This document shows positions 27,007-38,452 of a stretch of DNA of 64,000 nucleotides, piece after piece; position 1 is the stretch's first letter, and the number at the start of each line of letters is the position of its first letter. The stretch is from Borovskyia barvae. Its lineage: Eukaryota; Euglenozoa; Kinetoplastea; Trypanosomatida; Trypanosomatidae. The notes below the pieces were generated by a model. It saw only the letters and a list, made by a program, of their open reading frames with translations, was not told the origin of the DNA and ran no database searches. The position numbers and the translations under genes were made by a program. Where the stretch lies: contig JASAOM010001071.1 in the NCBI GenBank assembly GCA_030849085.1, positions 62,001 to 126,000 on the forward strand, given 5' to 3'.

Positions 27007-29628
27007 AATTTCCTCACCAGGCACGAGATCTCAGCGACAGCAGCAACGACAATGAAAACCTCACCGATCATGCAGAGGGGGAGAGGGGCTGCGTTCTGGG
27101 ACGACGGAGGTGCAACTTTGAGTGGGTTCCTTCCATGGTTAGTTTCCAACGGTAACCCTGGATACGTGCGGCGGACAACAATAACGCATGTAATACTACA
27201 CCAAAGGTCCTGAGCGAGAGGGGAGAGATCGAGATGTGGCGGAAAAAGGGGGGATGCATTTAGAGGGGTGAGGAAGATGTAGAAAAGCGGAGAACGCTGC
27301 CTGAAGACATACAGCGTGTACTGTGGCTTCCCAATTTTTGATGTTTACGGAAGGCCCCCTCTCATTTTTCCAAATGAAAAAAAAAGCCGCTCTTAAAATT
27401 GCCGTGTTTTCTCCTAACGAGGGATGCGTCAGCGCAGCAATACCGATACGCGACACATCAGCGCGCTCGCATTACCGGATGTCTCACTTCGATGTGCAAA
27501 ATGTAAATTATCGGTGGCTTTGGTTTGCCGCCACCAACACCGCGAACCACATCTCACAGTACGTCTTTGTTACGTTCTCCCCTATTCTTGCCCTTTCAGT
27601 GTTCTGACTCTTTGTTGCAATCATCTTTACTTCAACCACCTCTTCCGAAGTTTTAAAATGGTGCTGTTTTGTTCTCCCTTTTTTTTCGTTTACCAGTCGT
27701 CCTCTGCATCTCTTCTCCCTTTCCCTTTCTCCTCTTTTTCCACGGTTGCATGCGCATTGAGATGGGCCATGGAGGAGAGAGCGATAGTCTCTGTGTTGAT
27801 CAGCAAAGAAAATGATGTCTAAATAAATAGAAACGTAATGCCGGCAATCACAATGATCGAATACAGATATTTGTCATCGTGTGTCGAGCTGCACCCTCGT
27901 GGGTGACGCTTCCTTTGAAAAGGAGGAAGCTGAACGCGGTCGGCTTGCCAGGCTGCCTTCTCCTACCCTATGCTCCCGTCTTAAAACTTGGCGTAGGGAC
28001 CCGAAGCTCTGCTTCGAATCTTCCATCACAAACATCTCTTTGCTGCACTCTCTCTCTCTCGGATGGATGAAGGAGAGGGATGGTCGGGTGTGTGTGGCGC
28101 CCCTTCACGGATGCGAGGCTCGCAACGCAGGTGGGGATGCTGCGGAAGATCTTCACACTTCCACATCTCCACCTTTCCAAGTGCTCTTCACTCGTCCCCT
28201 TTTTGTTTCCTCCTTTGCCTTTTTACGGTGAAACACATTTTCTAATCTCTTCCGACTCCCACCTCGCCTGCTCCAGTTGTCCTCTGCTCAGCTGCCTCTT
28301 GGTCTCACCATTCTCTTGGCGGCTCTTTCCTGTACACGCAGCACAGCTGTGACGAGAGCACCGCCCGCTTCCCGATGTGTGTATGCCGGATCCTAAGCTT
28401 TTCGCATCGTGCGTTTCTCTTGGATGCTAGACTCGGCTGCCACGTGTGCCTCCCCCCATTCCAGTCCCTTTTCCGCCCTATTCTCTTGGGCGTTTTAGCG
28501 CGCCCGTGTACACTCTTAAAGCCTCTCCTATCTGTACTCCCGTGTCGCACGAGGTACACACGCACAGACAAGCGACACCAAAGGGGAAAGCACTGTAAAA
28601 AAAAGGACGGGGGAGGGGGGGGGTGCGGAGGTTTGCTCTGCACCTCAAGCGCCACGTTTGCACAAAAAAAGAAATCGAAGAAATGAGTTGTGTGTGTATG
28701 TAAGTTGCTTTTCTCCCTTCGCTCCTGCAAAAGGAAATATCCTCTTTTGCCGACTCCTCCTTTTGTTTTTCCTTACCCGTAATTCTCTTTATTGAAAGGA
28801 CGAGCAACAGCGTAAAAAAAGAGGTCCGCACTGACTGCATTTTCATCCTTCAATTTGTTGTCTCTGCTCACTTCAGTCATTGATGGTGGCCCTTGCCCGA
28901 GTAAGCCCCTTGCTTCATCACTGACTCTCTTCCACCGTACAGGTTTTCACTCCTTTTTGTTGTTTGTACTGTTCTTTTATAGTGATCTCCTACGCATTCC
29001 ATTTTTAGCTACTCCACTACATCTTCTCTGTATTACTTTGCTGTATTTGGTAGTCCTGTAGCGTTACAGTTCTCTTTTGGAAAGGGAAGGAGAGGGGCAA
29101 AGCCAGATTTCCAGCCAGGCTGTATGGCCTTGTGGACCTTCTAGACATACTCCAGCCCCTTCTCACTTCTCTTTTTGTTCGCCCCTAGTGTCTTTTATTA
29201 TTATTCGTGCTTTGAACTCCCTTTTCGGAAAAGGAAAGCGTTTGCACACACACGCACACACATCAACGTTCAGACAAGAAGGAAGCATTCAGTCACCTTA
29301 TCATCTTGAAGAGGAAAAGACAACGAACGCGAGAGACGTCAACTTTTGCTCCCCCTCTTTTCAAAAAAAAAAGACATCACAACGGGAATCCTCTGTCTTC
29401 CCTCACTCCCCCCATTTTTCTTGTGTGCTTTTGCGGAGCTATTGTACAGCTACGCTTTTTCGCTTCGGCTTTGGTGAGGCTCAATTTCTGTGCGGAGGAC
29501 CAACCTAGCTTTTTTCTCTTATTCATCCCTCTCTCTATTCTCTCTTCCCACAAAACTGCGACGCAGCTCTCTCTCAGGCAGAGGGGAGATCTCGACTCGT
29601 TCTAGCACAAAGCAAGCGGAAAAGACCA
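27007..29628. other. Long intergenic spacer, no gene seen
   Basis: These 2.6 kb carry T/C-rich blocks near 27540-27740, 28150-28330 and 29130-29220, an A/G-rich patch at about 28590-28690 and only short, low-complexity ORFs. The likely acceptor for the next gene is GCGACGCAG (AG 29565-29566), after a CT tract from about 29510, giving a 62-nt 5' UTR. The length would allow a small unannotated transcript, but I cannot support one. Confidence 0.6.
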
Positions 29629-31935
29629 ATGGAGGAGGTGGAGAACGTCGACCCAGGAGAGTTTCATCCACCGTCCCCGTGGTGGGTGCGAGCTGTAATT
29701 GTTGTCATCGAAACTCTTGCATGGTTGCTCACCTTAGGTAGGGTGAAGCGTATTGAGGCACTGGAGGAAAAGTTACATTATGCGCCGCGCTGGCGCCGGC
29801 GTGACAGGGCGGAGCAGAGCATCGGGAAGGCTTTCAGATCTGGTGTAGGGGTGGCGCGTCGACTCGTACAGCCACTTTTGCATATCGAGACGGACCTCTT
29901 TCATGAAGATGGGAAGAACACCGGCTCAGACGCGGTGACCCCCCGAACTCGCACTGCGTATGAGGAGACTCTCAAAGTGCGGCATCAAATAAACGCGCGC
30001 ATCCGGACGTGTCTCCGCGATGTTCCGGTGAGTGACCTTGAAGCACCATTTCTTGTGAACGCGTGTACGTGGAATGTAGATCAGCATCCGCCTCCAGTGT
30101 ATGAGGATTCTTTTCTCTCGTGGCTGATCGGGCCGGAGCTGGTGGAGGATGTAAAGAGCTTTCAGGAACGCAAGCAAGCAGTTTTAGCAGGTGGCAGTGT
30201 GAACTCGAAGAAGCCGTCTTCCCCGACGGGTACGACCACCATCCGCCACCGCAAGGTGAACATCAGCAGCGCTTCGAAAGACGCTGGCGATACCTCGAGG
30301 ACTGCTGCGGCTGCAAGCGCGGCCCCGTTCGAGCATCAGCAGCAGACATCCGTAATTCTAGATGAAGAATGGCAAGCTCTCGAGATGAGGTTTCCAGACT
30401 TGCTAATCATCAGTCTGCAAGAAGTTGAGATGACGCGCACGGCATTGGTGAAGGAGCTCACACAGCGCAGCTGGGAATGGACGGACGCCATCATTGAAAC
30501 CCTCTCCGCTGCCTCTGACCGCATGATCGTCTACCGCAAAATCCGAGTCGTTCAGCTGGTAGGGCTGGTATTGATCGTCTTGATACAGGAAAGGCATATG
30601 GACTACGTCTCACATGTCAGGCTTTCATTGACGCGCACGGGGGCCCTCGCAGTTTTGGGTAATAAAGGCTCCGTAGCGATGCGTGTCACCATCTACGGGA
30701 AGCGTTTTCTTTTCATTTCGGCTCACTTCGAGGCACACAAGTGGAATGAGAAGCGCCGTATGAAAAATTATATGGCTGCACTGAATGACATCCAATTCAA
30801 AATGCCGGTCTGGAGCGATGATGAGAGCGAGGTCTTGAGAACATTTATGAAATCGAGTGAGACGGTCAATGATAGTATGAGAGGTTTGTCGATGCGGGGC
30901 AACAGTGCGTGGGATCGCTGGTCCAGCTTTGGGTTTTACGCCTTTCATCCCTCCCTCACGGCAGCTGTGGAGAAGCAGGTGCTGGATAATCACGACTATA
31001 TTTTCTTTCTGGGTGATCTAAACTCACGTCTGCACGCCATCTCAGGCTCCTCCATTCGACAAGCAGTGACGCAAGAGGATCTCGACTACCTACTCTGCCA
31101 CGACGAACTGCGGCAGCTCATGGTGGCAGGGGAGGCGTTCGATGGATTTCAGGAGCAGTGGATATCGTTCCCGCCCACGTACAAGTACGATCGTGGCACA
31201 GATCGCTATGACACAAGTTGCAAGTGTCGTGACCCGGCGTGGTGTGATCGAGTGCTCTTCCGTATTCTTGCTGCCGAACCAGAGGTGGTAGGTGCGGGGG
31301 CACCTAGGACAGAGAATGCGAAAGGTCGGCATGGCGGTGAGAGGTCTGCTTTGGAGACACAGTCACGCGCCACGACGCTGGCTACATCGTCTAAGCCTGA
31401 GGTTTGGGTTGCCCCGAATGAGTTTTTTCGCAGTGTTGCTGCGAAAAAACATGCTACTGTGGCTACGGAGAAGGAGGAAAAAGGTGAGTCTTCGTCTTCC
31501 ACTACCGTGGCGGAGTTGTATGTCAGTGGGTCGCAGCTGAGTGAGTCAGAGACCATCACTGACACCACAGCTAGTGCTGATGCACTTCCAGCTCCGGATA
31601 TCCCAGAGTCGCTCTCGCGTCAGATGTCCACTGTGAAGTCTCTTTCGCGTGCTCCAAGCCACGCTATGTGGGAGAGCAAGCAGTGTGCGCCAACGTTTTG
31701 TGCGGCTCGACGTTCGAGAACTGCGCTCACCTCCAGCCCGGATATGACAATATCAGGGCGGTTCCCTATGATCAAGAATCACATACATCCTCTGGAGTAT
31801 ACCGCCGCGCAGGATCTGCGCCAGTCTGATCACCGTCCGGTACGTGCCCGATTCGAAGTCAAAGTGATCTCACTGGAGCCTAACCTTGTGCGAGGCATGT
31901 TAGAAGACATCGACCGAATGGTACGCGAAGATTGA
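29629..31935 (+). CDS. Inositol polyphosphate 5-phosphatase family protein
   Basis: Removes the 5-phosphate from phosphoinositides or soluble inositol phosphates. The 768-residue product has the full catalytic set: NACTWNVDQ (N149), SLQEVE with catalytic E265, GNKGSVAMRV, FISAHFEAH, FFLGDLNSR (D463, N465), the specificity motif PAWCDRVLFR (W538, D540, R541) and QSDHRPV (D734, H735). It should be active. About 190 residues separate WCDR from SDHR; the usual distance is a few dozen, so there is an insertion of roughly 150 Ser/Thr-rich residues, 560-710. A hydrophobic stretch near the N terminus (about residues 14-34, WWVRAVIVVIETLAWLLTLG) may anchor the enzyme to a membrane. The start is the first ATG after the acceptor at 29566. 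Confidence 0.92.
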   Translation: MEEVENVDPGEFHPPSPWWVRAVIVVIETLAWLLTLGRVKRIEALEEKLHYAPRWRRRDRAEQSIGKAFRSGVGVARRLVQPLLHIETDLFHEDGKNTGSDAVTPRTRTAYEETLKVRHQINARIRTCLRDVPVSDLEAPFLVNACTWNVDQHPPPVYEDSFLSWLIGPELVEDVKSFQERKQAVLAGGSVNSKKPSSPTGTTTIRHRKVNISSASKDAGDTSRTAAAASAAPFEHQQQTSVILDEEWQALEMRFPDLLIISLQEVEMTRTALVKELTQRSWEWTDAIIETLSAASDRMIVYRKIRVVQLVGLVLIVLIQERHMDYVSHVRLSLTRTGALAVLGNKGSVAMRVTIYGKRFLFISAHFEAHKWNEKRRMKNYMAALNDIQFKMPVWSDDESEVLRTFMKSSETVNDSMRGLSMRGNSAWDRWSSFGFYAFHPSLTAAVEKQVLDNHDYIFFLGDLNSRLHAISGSSIRQAVTQEDLDYLLCHDELRQLMVAGEAFDGFQEQWISFPPTYKYDRGTDRYDTSCKCRDPAWCDRVLFRILAAEPEVVGAGAPRTENAKGRHGGERSALETQSRATTLATSSKPEVWVAPNEFFRSVAAKKHATVATEKEEKGESSSSTTVAELYVSGSQLSESETITDTTASADALPAPDIPESLSRQMSTVKSLSRAPSHAMWESKQCAPTFCAARRSRTALTSSPDMTISGRFPMIKNHIHPLEYTAAQDLRQSDHRPVRARFEVKVISLEPNLVRGMLEDIDRMVRED
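31422..31450 (+). other. Perfect 12-bp hairpin inside the phosphatase coding sequence
   Basis: GTTTTTTCGCAG (31422-31433), a 5-nt loop TGTTG, and CTGCGAAAAAAC (31439-31450) form a perfect 12-bp stem. It codes for residues near 598-607 in the low-complexity insertion of the 5-phosphatase, so the protein need not constrain it strongly. Confidence 0.85.
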
Positions 31936-33913
31936 GGTAGGTATCACCAAATGCTAGTTGCGATCCCCAGGATGGGTTTATGCGACGGAAAGCGAGTGGG
32001 ATCTCACAATAATGCTGTCCTTTGATCTGCACAGACACCTACAGACGCATCTCCGCTTCCTCCACTGCTTCCTCATCCTGTCCCGTCCCTCTCTTCATGT
32101 CTTCCTTTTTGTTTAGTACGCCCTTGCGTTTCCTTACGTCTGGCAAGGCGTCAGTTGTATTCCGGTTCGACCGTTTCTCTCCCTCCCTTCCCCTTGCTTT
32201 CGTCTTCCTGCTCCCTCCGTTGTCGAGGCACGCCGTTCTCTAACCTCCCTTCTATACCTCCCTCCTCTCCTCAGTCCACTCTCAGTGTCCAACGATACTT
32301 GCCTGCGCCGAGAGATGATGAAGCACACACACACACACACATACGTCTACCTAGGTGTGGCTGCTTCAGTGCTGCATGCAGAGTATCAAGCCAAGAAATG
32401 TGAGCGGGAGAAGGACAAGGGGAGGAGGGGTGGGGGATGAAGAGCGTACACGAGGAGGCGCAATAAGAGAAGCGTATACTTTCATTTTTGGATGTTGGCT
32501 CCCTTTGTTTTCTGCTATCGAGTACGGCATCGGTTTCTCCCCTTATATATATATTATTGTTTATTTGAGCATGGGGGCGGGGGTTCTATGCGTGTGTGAG
32601 TATGTGCTTACGTTTCCCGTTCCTCCTCGTCCACCCCTCCGCTCTTTCCTTCTCCCTCTTTCCACTTCTCCCAAAGCGGGAGGGAGGAGGATCGGGACTA
32701 TAACGAAATGGAAGGGGAGGCGAAGCCCCCCCTTTTCTCCCTGTTGCAATGTCGGTGTGGTTTCTCGAGTGAAAGCCGAGTATCGCTCTTTCTTCGTGAT
32801 GTTCCCGAGATGCGGTCGAAGTTTGCGTGTTGGTGTGCGGGTTTTGGGTTCATCTCTAAGAAGACCGCGCTCCTCGGCAGGTTAACCTTCTCTCTCCCGT
32901 CTCACCCGTCTCTTCTTATCCTTTTAGTTGTTTCTGCTTGGCTATAGGCACCTGGTAGGGGGATATTCTCTGTATCAAACATGGCGATCGCTCCGTTTGT
33001 CTAACACATAACTTCAATTTCGCAAAGGCACGAGGCTGCGAAGTATGTGGTTGGACAGACTGACTCGCTGAAGCATCGGTATCTCTCGGCCACCTTCCTT
33101 CAGGGAAGCCGCTCCATGCATCTTCGAAACTCTTGCCTCCTTTTCCACGCGAAACTGATCGCACTGTTGTCGACCTGGATTGCCTCACAGGGGTGCGCCC
33201 TTCGGCACGCTAAATCACCAAACCCTCTTCCCCCTTCATTTTTTCCCCCGACCGCCTTGGCGGTCCCAACCGTTATGCCGAGGCCAAATAGATGTATACA
33301 TTCAGCAGCGGCATAATGGAAACGAAGCTCAAAGGGTGAGTGAGAAGGACGCTCTATAGAGAGCGGAAGATGAGGATGAAGATCGATCATAGTCTTGCCT
33401 TTCCACTGCTAGTTTCGACTCTTTCATTTTGATGCTCCTCTCGCTCAGTGTGCTACCCCTCGTACAGGCATTAGCGGCCTGCCGATCGCTTCTCCGAGGA
33501 GTATGTCATCACTAACCTCTCTCTCCTCCCTCTCCTTTTCTTCAGCATGCGCCACGGTTTATATACTAGGTAGGTGGTTACTCCTGTTACCAGACATTCT
33601 GACGCTTCATTCTTTTCCTGACTCTGTTTCTCCCCCCGCTTTCGAGTTCTCGCCGTTGTCCGTTTAGCTGCTTGGGTGGAAACGAGCACCAGACATCTTC
33701 CGCCTCACAGCGGTCATATTCGTCTTCTGACTCACTTCCGAGGTGACAGACCGCCCGTAATCGCGGCGACGTAGCCTGCAGAAGTAGGGGAGCGAGGTGA
33801 GTGGGGGTAAGTGGATACACTTCAAGGAGGGATAAAATATCGAGACTGTTTCGGTAGCACCACCTGCTCTTCTCCCCCCCTCTCCCCCCTTCTCTTCTCT
33901 TTCCCGATCAGGT
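31936..33913. other. Intergenic spacer, no gene seen
   Basis: A CA microsatellite lies at about 32324-32342 and a short TA run near 32545. CT-rich tracts are at 32170-32280, 32610-32670, 33514-33545 and 33867-33911. Short ORFs here are low complexity. No RNA gene was recognised. Confidence 0.6.
33867..33911 (+). promoter_or_regulatory. Polypyrimidine tract and acceptor almost on top of the F-box-like start codon
   Basis: A strong C/T tract ends in CCCGATCAG (AG 33910-33911), only 2 nt before ATG 33914. If it is used, initiation may fall at 33917 or at the next in-frame ATG, 33947. An alternative acceptor CTTTTCTTCAG (AG 33544-33545) would give a 370-nt leader and allow 33914. Confidence 0.5.
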
Positions 33914-35584
33914 ATGATGAGCTCTCCCCAGCCCCTCCGTGGCAAAATGCCACCACTGCACAGCACTACTACTGCTTGTCCTCCACCCGGTAAATCTCAA
34001 CAGAACGTGAAAGGGTGCGGATCTGTTCGGTTAGATACGTACGATGATACAAGCGATATTAAGGCTGCTTTGCGTGATTTGGAGGCGGCCTTTGCCGTAG
34101 AACACCATGACAGTCCCGAACTATGGCAAAAGCACACGGCCAGGAAGGCATCTCCGTATGCTGCCGAACGTGGAGCGTCGGAGCCGCAAATGAAAAGGAT
34201 GGAAGAGTTGCGACATCAGCGAGAGCGAGACAAGTCACCAGCGGAACCCACTGTAGTGGTGGTGCAGACAAAGCGCGCAGAGCGGTTTCCATTGAAGGAG
34301 CGAGGGCCGCCTCCTCTTCTGAAGCTTTCACCACAGCTGCTCATCTACTGCTTCTCCTTCTGTGATTTGTGCACCCTGGGGGCGCTTTGCAGCATATCAG
34401 TGCGTCTAAACGTCATCGTTGCGCGGCAGGGCAGCTCGCTCTGGCTTGCCGCAGCTCAGCGTCGGCGCATTCCCATTGCAGTGGAGGCTTGTGCACGAGA
34501 GGAGCTCCGCCACGTGCTCGAACACCGTGCGCGTGAGCGCCACGCTGAGGAGGCGTATTACGAGGCCGAGATTGAGCGAATGGAAAAACGCCTGGGGGCG
34601 TGGACGCACGATACGTACGCCCAAAACGTCGATGTTCAGAAAACTTTGCAATCCAGTGGTGCCTGCGCTCTCGTGGACGCCGCGAACACGACGCCGGGGC
34701 CGTTCTGGCTACGTCAGCAGCGTCTTGCGGCGGGTCAAGATGGCACGTCAGGGGAGTATCGCTGCGGTGAGGCGAGTAGCTCTCCCGATGGTAATGCGCC
34801 CATGACGACCATGCTGTGCGCGAAGCTACGCACCGAAATTGCAGCTCTGGAGGAGATGAAGCGCCTCTGTGACTGCCGTCTAAAGCTTCAGGAGGAACAG
34901 CTTCAACAGCAAGAGCAGCATCTCCAAACGTGGCGCTCGTTGCTATTGCCTGTGCCAGCACCGAATTCGGCGGCGCCAGAGCCTTCAGATGTTACCGCCG
35001 CCGGGGCATCACCGCTGATTTCCGCGTCTGAGCTGCGCTCCTTCGAGCATCGTATCGCACGTCTTGTTCTGCACAGTACCTCGGCCAACTATTCCCCCAC
35101 ACCCTCTGGTGCAGCGGAGGACAAGCTCGATCTACCCATCGTCCTGCGACGAGGAGTCGACAATTTCGCTGCCTTAGAAATTGTGCTGCATGCTCTACAC
35201 GCGAATGTGGCAAAGACATCTTCCGAGTCTCCAAACAACACTGAAGCCGCATCGACGAGCTCGACGACGGCGGCGGCGACCAACGCTGAGGGAGCCATAC
35301 GAGAAGCTGCAAAGCGGTGGTGCGCCTTTCAGAAGTTTTGCCCTATCAATGAGGAATATGAGAACGCACGCATATTGGCGATCACGAGGGAGCAAAGCCC
35401 TGCCGCCGTCGTCGTGGGGCGGCTGAATGTTTCGAAGACGACACCCAGCGGTGGGGAAGTGACGCCGCTGCCGAAGCCAAGAAAGCCCTCGCAGAGACAG
35501 GTGTCAGCCCTCTTACGCCTTTCCGGCTTTGTGCGCCGAGTCGAGGCCATGTCTGATGCACAGGTACTGCAAGCATGGATGTAA
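33914..35584 (+). CDS. F-box-like, coiled-coil protein
   Basis: A 556-residue protein. Residues about 131-180 (LLKLSPQLLIYCFSFCDL, LGALCSISVRLNVIV, SSLWLAAAQRR) follow the F-box pattern of a Leu-Pro-like start, a Leu-rich helix pair and a Trp, though the usual LP is SP here. F-box proteins link substrates to SCF ubiquitin ligases through Skp1; the match is moderate and substrate unknown. Charged helices follow at 190-230, and a Gln-rich coiled coil lies near 300-345 (EEQLQQQEQHLQTW). No known substrate-binding repeats are seen. The N-terminal 110 residues look disordered. The start is uncertain: ATG codons at 33914, 33917 and 33947 are all possible. Confidence 0.6.
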   Translation: MMSSPQPLRGKMPPLHSTTTACPPPGKSQQNVKGCGSVRLDTYDDTSDIKAALRDLEAAFAVEHHDSPELWQKHTARKASPYAAERGASEPQMKRMEELRHQRERDKSPAEPTVVVVQTKRAERFPLKERGPPPLLKLSPQLLIYCFSFCDLCTLGALCSISVRLNVIVARQGSSLWLAAAQRRRIPIAVEACAREELRHVLEHRARERHAEEAYYEAEIERMEKRLGAWTHDTYAQNVDVQKTLQSSGACALVDAANTTPGPFWLRQQRLAAGQDGTSGEYRCGEASSSPDGNAPMTTMLCAKLRTEIAALEEMKRLCDCRLKLQEEQLQQQEQHLQTWRSLLLPVPAPNSAAPEPSDVTAAGASPLISASELRSFEHRIARLVLHSTSANYSPTPSGAAEDKLDLPIVLRRGVDNFAALEIVLHALHANVAKTSSESPNNTEAASTSSTTAAATNAEGAIREAAKRWCAFQKFCPINEEYENARILAITREQSPAAVVVGRLNVSKTTPSGGEVTPLPKPRKPSQRQVSALLRLSGFVRRVEAMSDAQVLQAWM

Positions 35585-36636
35585 CTAGTAGACCCATCCG
35601 CTGATAAGAAAGCACCTCTGCTTGAAGGTGCAGCGCACTGCGAAGGTTTTCTGCTTCTGTTTTTCTTCTCTCTCTCTTCGTGTTCGACGTCTGCGCGCTA
35701 GTTCAGGGAGAACGGTGCATTCACTACCAACTCCAGAGGCGAGAGTAAGGGCCACGTGCCACGTGCCATGCGGGACCTCAACGGTATTTTCTGTGCGGCG
35801 AAGGAGTGGGGGATGGTCGAACCGTTTCCACTTGGTGCAACGGAATGGTGAAGAGAATTCGGTGATGTAAACTAATAAAAGGCGCGTTCGGAGGACGAGA
35901 AGCTATGCATGAGAAAAAATAAGAGGGGTGAGGGTAAGGGGTGGCATGAAGTCGTTCCTGCACACACACTGGCAACATGGAGATGCGCAGGTCGAATAAC
36001 GAGATGCTGGCAAGAGGGGAGGGGCGAGGGGGATAAGGGAGAGAAGGGCTCGTATGGGGTGTTTGGGTGTCTCAAATAGGGTAGAGGAAGGGAGGGAAGT
36101 CGCCTTCCTCAATCTCGACGCGTATTGTGCAGACTTTGGGCGTCAGGGCGTGCAAGGGTCTCCCCGAGGTAGCTAGTAGCGGATTGGGATCACTCTGGGA
36201 GAAAAGAAGCATGGTAGCCCTTACTATATGATTCTTTCTAGTCCATTTCTCTCCCCCTGCCCTCGTCTCTCCTTCCCCCCCTCCTCTCCTTACTAACAGA
36301 CATGAAGTGCACAAGGGAGCATCTTGTACGCGCCCTTTTGTGACGTCGCTCTCCGCGACCTTGAAAAACTCGTGCATCCTTACTTTATCTCTCTTTCTTC
36401 TCTTCTCCCTCCTCTGCCTTCCGGTTTTCCTATTTTGGTGTCCTCTGCTTCACAATGTGCATTGTAATGGATTGGAGTCTCTTGCAGATATTTCTATCAG
36501 CGCTTGCAGCTGCTCGCAACCACGTGCCATCGCTTCCTCACTGAGTTTCGCACCTCCTCCCTTTATCATCCTAGGCACAGCTCGCCTCTCTGCTATTTTA
36601 GGTGCCCATTGTCAGTGCACCTACACCCACTCTCAG
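35585..36636. other. Intergenic spacer, no gene seen
   Basis: The first part (35900-36110) is purine-rich on the + strand. After 36240 it is pyrimidine-rich. The frame of the next gene stays open back to 36307 through CT-rich sequence with no ATG, so I treat that part as untranslated. A tandem CCACGTGCCACGTGCC occurs near 35753. Confidence 0.6.
36551..36601 (+). promoter_or_regulatory. Candidate trans-splice acceptor for the 36637 gene
   Basis: CT-rich sequence with possible AGs at 36573-36574 and, after TGCTATTTT, at 36600-36601. The latter lies 36 nt before ATG 36637. Confidence 0.5.
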
Positions 36637-37446
36637 ATGTACGTGCATACAAATAGGATCATGCGTGCAATCCAAACCCGAACATATGGACGCTCATGGG
36701 CATGCTGGCGGAAGCTGTCGGGATGTGGTGTGGGTAGCCAGAAGAAGGCCAACTGTTTGTCGAATGGTATGCCTGTCGTTGCAATCGGAGTGGCGGGCCG
36801 TCACATCGGCACCACTGCCGCTTCTGCTGCTGCTTCCCCCTCGCCGGCGGCCAACACGGGCAATTCGTTGGCGCATCCAGGCGCCGCCGAACAAAATCAC
36901 ACACAAACAGGAGGGGATACCACCGACACTCACATCGATGCGGAGACCAAAAGAGACGCGACCCGCAAGGCCATCATTCAGGAGATCCTTTCACGTGATA
37001 AGCTCATCTTTGAACTGAAGCGGCAACATGAGCTCAGCATGCTGCGCGTCGAACAGAATCAAGGGCGCGTGCTCAAGGACCAGGAGGACAGAGGCCTCTA
37101 CTACGAGCAGAACAGCAATGTGCACACCTTCGACACCATCTCCGTTGGCCTTTACTCGCAGCGGAGCACCTTGTACCACACGATGAGCGTGGAGCGGCTG
37201 CGGAATCTCAAGATATTTCTCACGGTCTTCACAACCATGCTCACATGCGTATATTTGTATTATCGATACATAATCAACCCTGACTGGGCGTACGTGGAGC
37301 GTCCGATAAACATGTTAGGAAGTCGCCTGCTCGCTGTGCGCGAACAGCGCTGGATGCATCTCTCAGAGGCAGAGAGGCTGAAGGAGCTGCGCCGAGAAGA
37401 GAAAGCACGTGCCTCTCAAGCGCCGAATGGACCACCCTCCGGATAG
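36637..37446 (+). CDS. Single-pass membrane protein, probably mitochondrial
   Basis: I do not recognise a family. The product is 269 aa from ATG 36637 or 261 aa from ATG 36661. The N terminus after the second Met (MRAIQTRTYGRSWACWRKL) is rich in Arg and lacks acids for more than 40 residues, typical of a mitochondrial presequence. An Ala/Pro/Thr-rich linker follows, then a charged helix (RDKLIFELKRQHELSMLRVEQ), one membrane helix at about 191-213 (KIFLTVFTTMLTCVYLYYRY) and a basic/acidic C-terminal helix ending in ELRREEKARASQ. This could be an inner-membrane complex subunit, but nothing identifies which. Confidence 0.7.
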   Translation: MYVHTNRIMRAIQTRTYGRSWACWRKLSGCGVGSQKKANCLSNGMPVVAIGVAGRHIGTTAASAAASPSPAANTGNSLAHPGAAEQNHTQTGGDTTDTHIDAETKRDATRKAIIQEILSRDKLIFELKRQHELSMLRVEQNQGRVLKDQEDRGLYYEQNSNVHTFDTISVGLYSQRSTLYHTMSVERLRNLKIFLTVFTTMLTCVYLYYRYIINPDWAYVERPINMLGSRLLAVREQRWMHLSEAERLKELRREEKARASQAPNGPPSG

Positions 37447-38414
37447 GCTCGGGAGTAACCTATGCAGGAGTAGGCACTCCCCCCTCCCCCCCTACCTCAC
37501 TTCCTTTTCTTTAACTGTCCTGCCGCATCTCACTTGTGAGCAGAAGGAAGGGGAGTATGGAGTCGGGGGGAGGGCAGAGATGCGGCGCAGTGCTTGCCGC
37601 TCTTGTTGTCTTTTGGCTTTGTCGTGGCGGAGGTACTTTGCGGAACCGTCATTGGAGCACGGGATCGTAACCATAAAAAAGCACCAAAGAACTCCCACCC
37701 TCCTTTCCCAAAAGCTCCGGTGGCTTCCACCCGAGGTCTCAAGGGGTACCATTCGCCTTTCCCTCAATATGTTCTGCAGGTTGTGGGGGGTGGAGGAGAA
37801 GGGAAGCGAGAGTAGGAAAGGTAAAGGACTATACCTTATCACGAAGCGGTGAGACTCCATCCTTCTTTTCCTTTCTCTTTTACCTTCCTTTCAATTACCT
37901 CTCTTCGCTTTCCTCTCCCCGCCCCCCTCACGTTCCGCCTCTTCTTCTTTGCCATCGTATGGACGCACCTCTTACACCGGATTACCTCCGAGATCCAATG
38001 CAGGCTCACACGGGCAAGGAACGCGGTGCATGTTTCTTGTCATCGATTTTATTCTTCTGACTCCTGACTATGATCTGCCTCCTGGTGATTTCCACCGCGA
38101 AGTCGACCCCCGATTCCCTCTCCCCCCCTCGTCTCTCCGCCGTTCTATCACTTCTGGTTTGAAAAAACGGGGGACTCCCCCCTTTCACCTTCAGAGTACC
38201 CGCCCTTGCATTTGGACAACGAGGCACATCTTCTCTGTCCCCCTCATGTAGGCGCTGGGTGGACAGGGTGCAAGCACAAGGATCAGAATTGGGGAAGGCA
38301 TCAGCGCAGGACGTACGGGGTGCTACCTCCAACTCCCTTCCTACAAAAGGGGGACCCGTGGCTCTGACCCGAACTTCGCTAGGGCTCCCCACACTACTCC
38401 ACGGGAGCTTCCCT

Positions 38415-38452
<38 letters not shown>

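Noticed and set aside
36307-36636. 110-codon extension of the small membrane protein
   Set aside because: No ATG in this part and it crosses polypyrimidine tracts; the presequence-like N terminus begins at 36637 or 36661.
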